Shown here: piece by piece, positions 5,649 through 5,682 of the stretch | Layout: each line of letters opens with the position of its first letter | Position numbering within the stretch: the first letter of the stretch is position 1 | Source of the DNA: Paenibacillus sp. | GTDB lineage: Bacteria; Bacillota; Bacilli; Paenibacillales; Paenibacillaceae | Direction of reading: 5' to 3' | Length of the DNA stretch: 5,682 bases | NCBI GenBank assembly: GCA_029256665.1 | Contig: JAQSXN010000599.1 | Span: forward strand, 1 to 5,682 | Notes under the pieces: model-generated | The model's input: the letters and a program-made list of their open reading frames with translations, nothing else | What the model was told of the DNA's origin: nothing | Databases searched by the model: none | Translations under genes and position numbers: made by a program

Positions 5649-5682
5649 TTATTTCGCTTCTATACTCCCCATGAAATGCGTT
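5649..5682 (-). CDS. Possible 3' end of a gene entering from the right edge
   Basis: One leftward frame is open from the window edge and ends ...THFMGSIEAK with TAA at 5651-5649, only 2 nt before the terminator hairpin. That spacing is what one expects of the last codons of a real gene. Only 10 complete codons are visible, so neither family nor function can be assigned. A second leftward frame also reaches into the hairpin before stopping, so the frame choice is uncertain. Given the operon's role a transporter would make sense here, but nothing in these residues shows it. Confidence 0.35.
   Translation of the reverse strand, partial: THFMGSIEAK

Noticed and set aside
1..5682. CRISPR arrays, tRNA or rRNA genes, insertion sequences
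   Set aside because: I saw no regularly spaced repeats, cloverleaf-like segments, terminal inverted repeats or transposase motifs on either strand.

Overview
The window carries one coherent catabolic locus. It holds a purine-catabolism-type (PucR/CdaR) transcriptional regulator on the + strand and, facing it, a four-gene operon on the - strand. The operon looks built to open and dismantle a small nitrogen heterocycle of the pyrimidine, barbiturate or s-triazine type. The DNA is moderately GC-rich, Shine-Dalgarno sequences are strong (AAGGAG or AAGGG), and the regulator is of the architecture common in Firmicutes. I therefore infer a high-GC member of the Bacillales, such as a Paenibacillus- or Cohnella-like genus. 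No 16S or phylogenetic marker is present, so this is only an inference.

Layout: positions 3-1256 (+) hold most of a PucR-family regulator whose N-terminus lies off the left edge. The operon reads right to left. An AMI1-like amidase-signature hydrolase (5523-4270) comes first, then a fumarylacetoacetate hydrolase (FAH) family enzyme (4237-3380). A ring-opening amidohydrolase of the cyanuric acid hydrolase/barbiturase family follows (GTG start, 3251-2268), and last a cytosine-deaminase/AtzC-like amidohydrolase (2271-1243). The last two genes overlap by ATGA. The deaminase and regulator genes converge and overlap tail to tail by 14 nt. Upstream of the amidase are a -10 hexamer, a direct repeat, and an intrinsic terminator that closes a different gene entering from the right edge.

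Working model (inference): the deaminase hydrolyses an exocyclic amine from a pyrimidine- or triazine-like ring. The ring-opening hydrolase cleaves the resulting cyclic imide to a ureido- or amido-acid. The amidase hydrolyses the linear amide, and the FAH-fold enzyme handles a keto or dicarboxylic carbon fragment. The substrate is not identified. By alignment from memory, the ring-opening enzyme keeps only one of the three Lys-Ser pairs of cyanuric acid hydrolase, and the FAH protein has lost the usual His/Glu dyad. The deaminase is a stripped-down barrel without the flanking beta-sandwich. Together these suggest a pathway on a substrate other than cyanuric acid, possibly undescribed.
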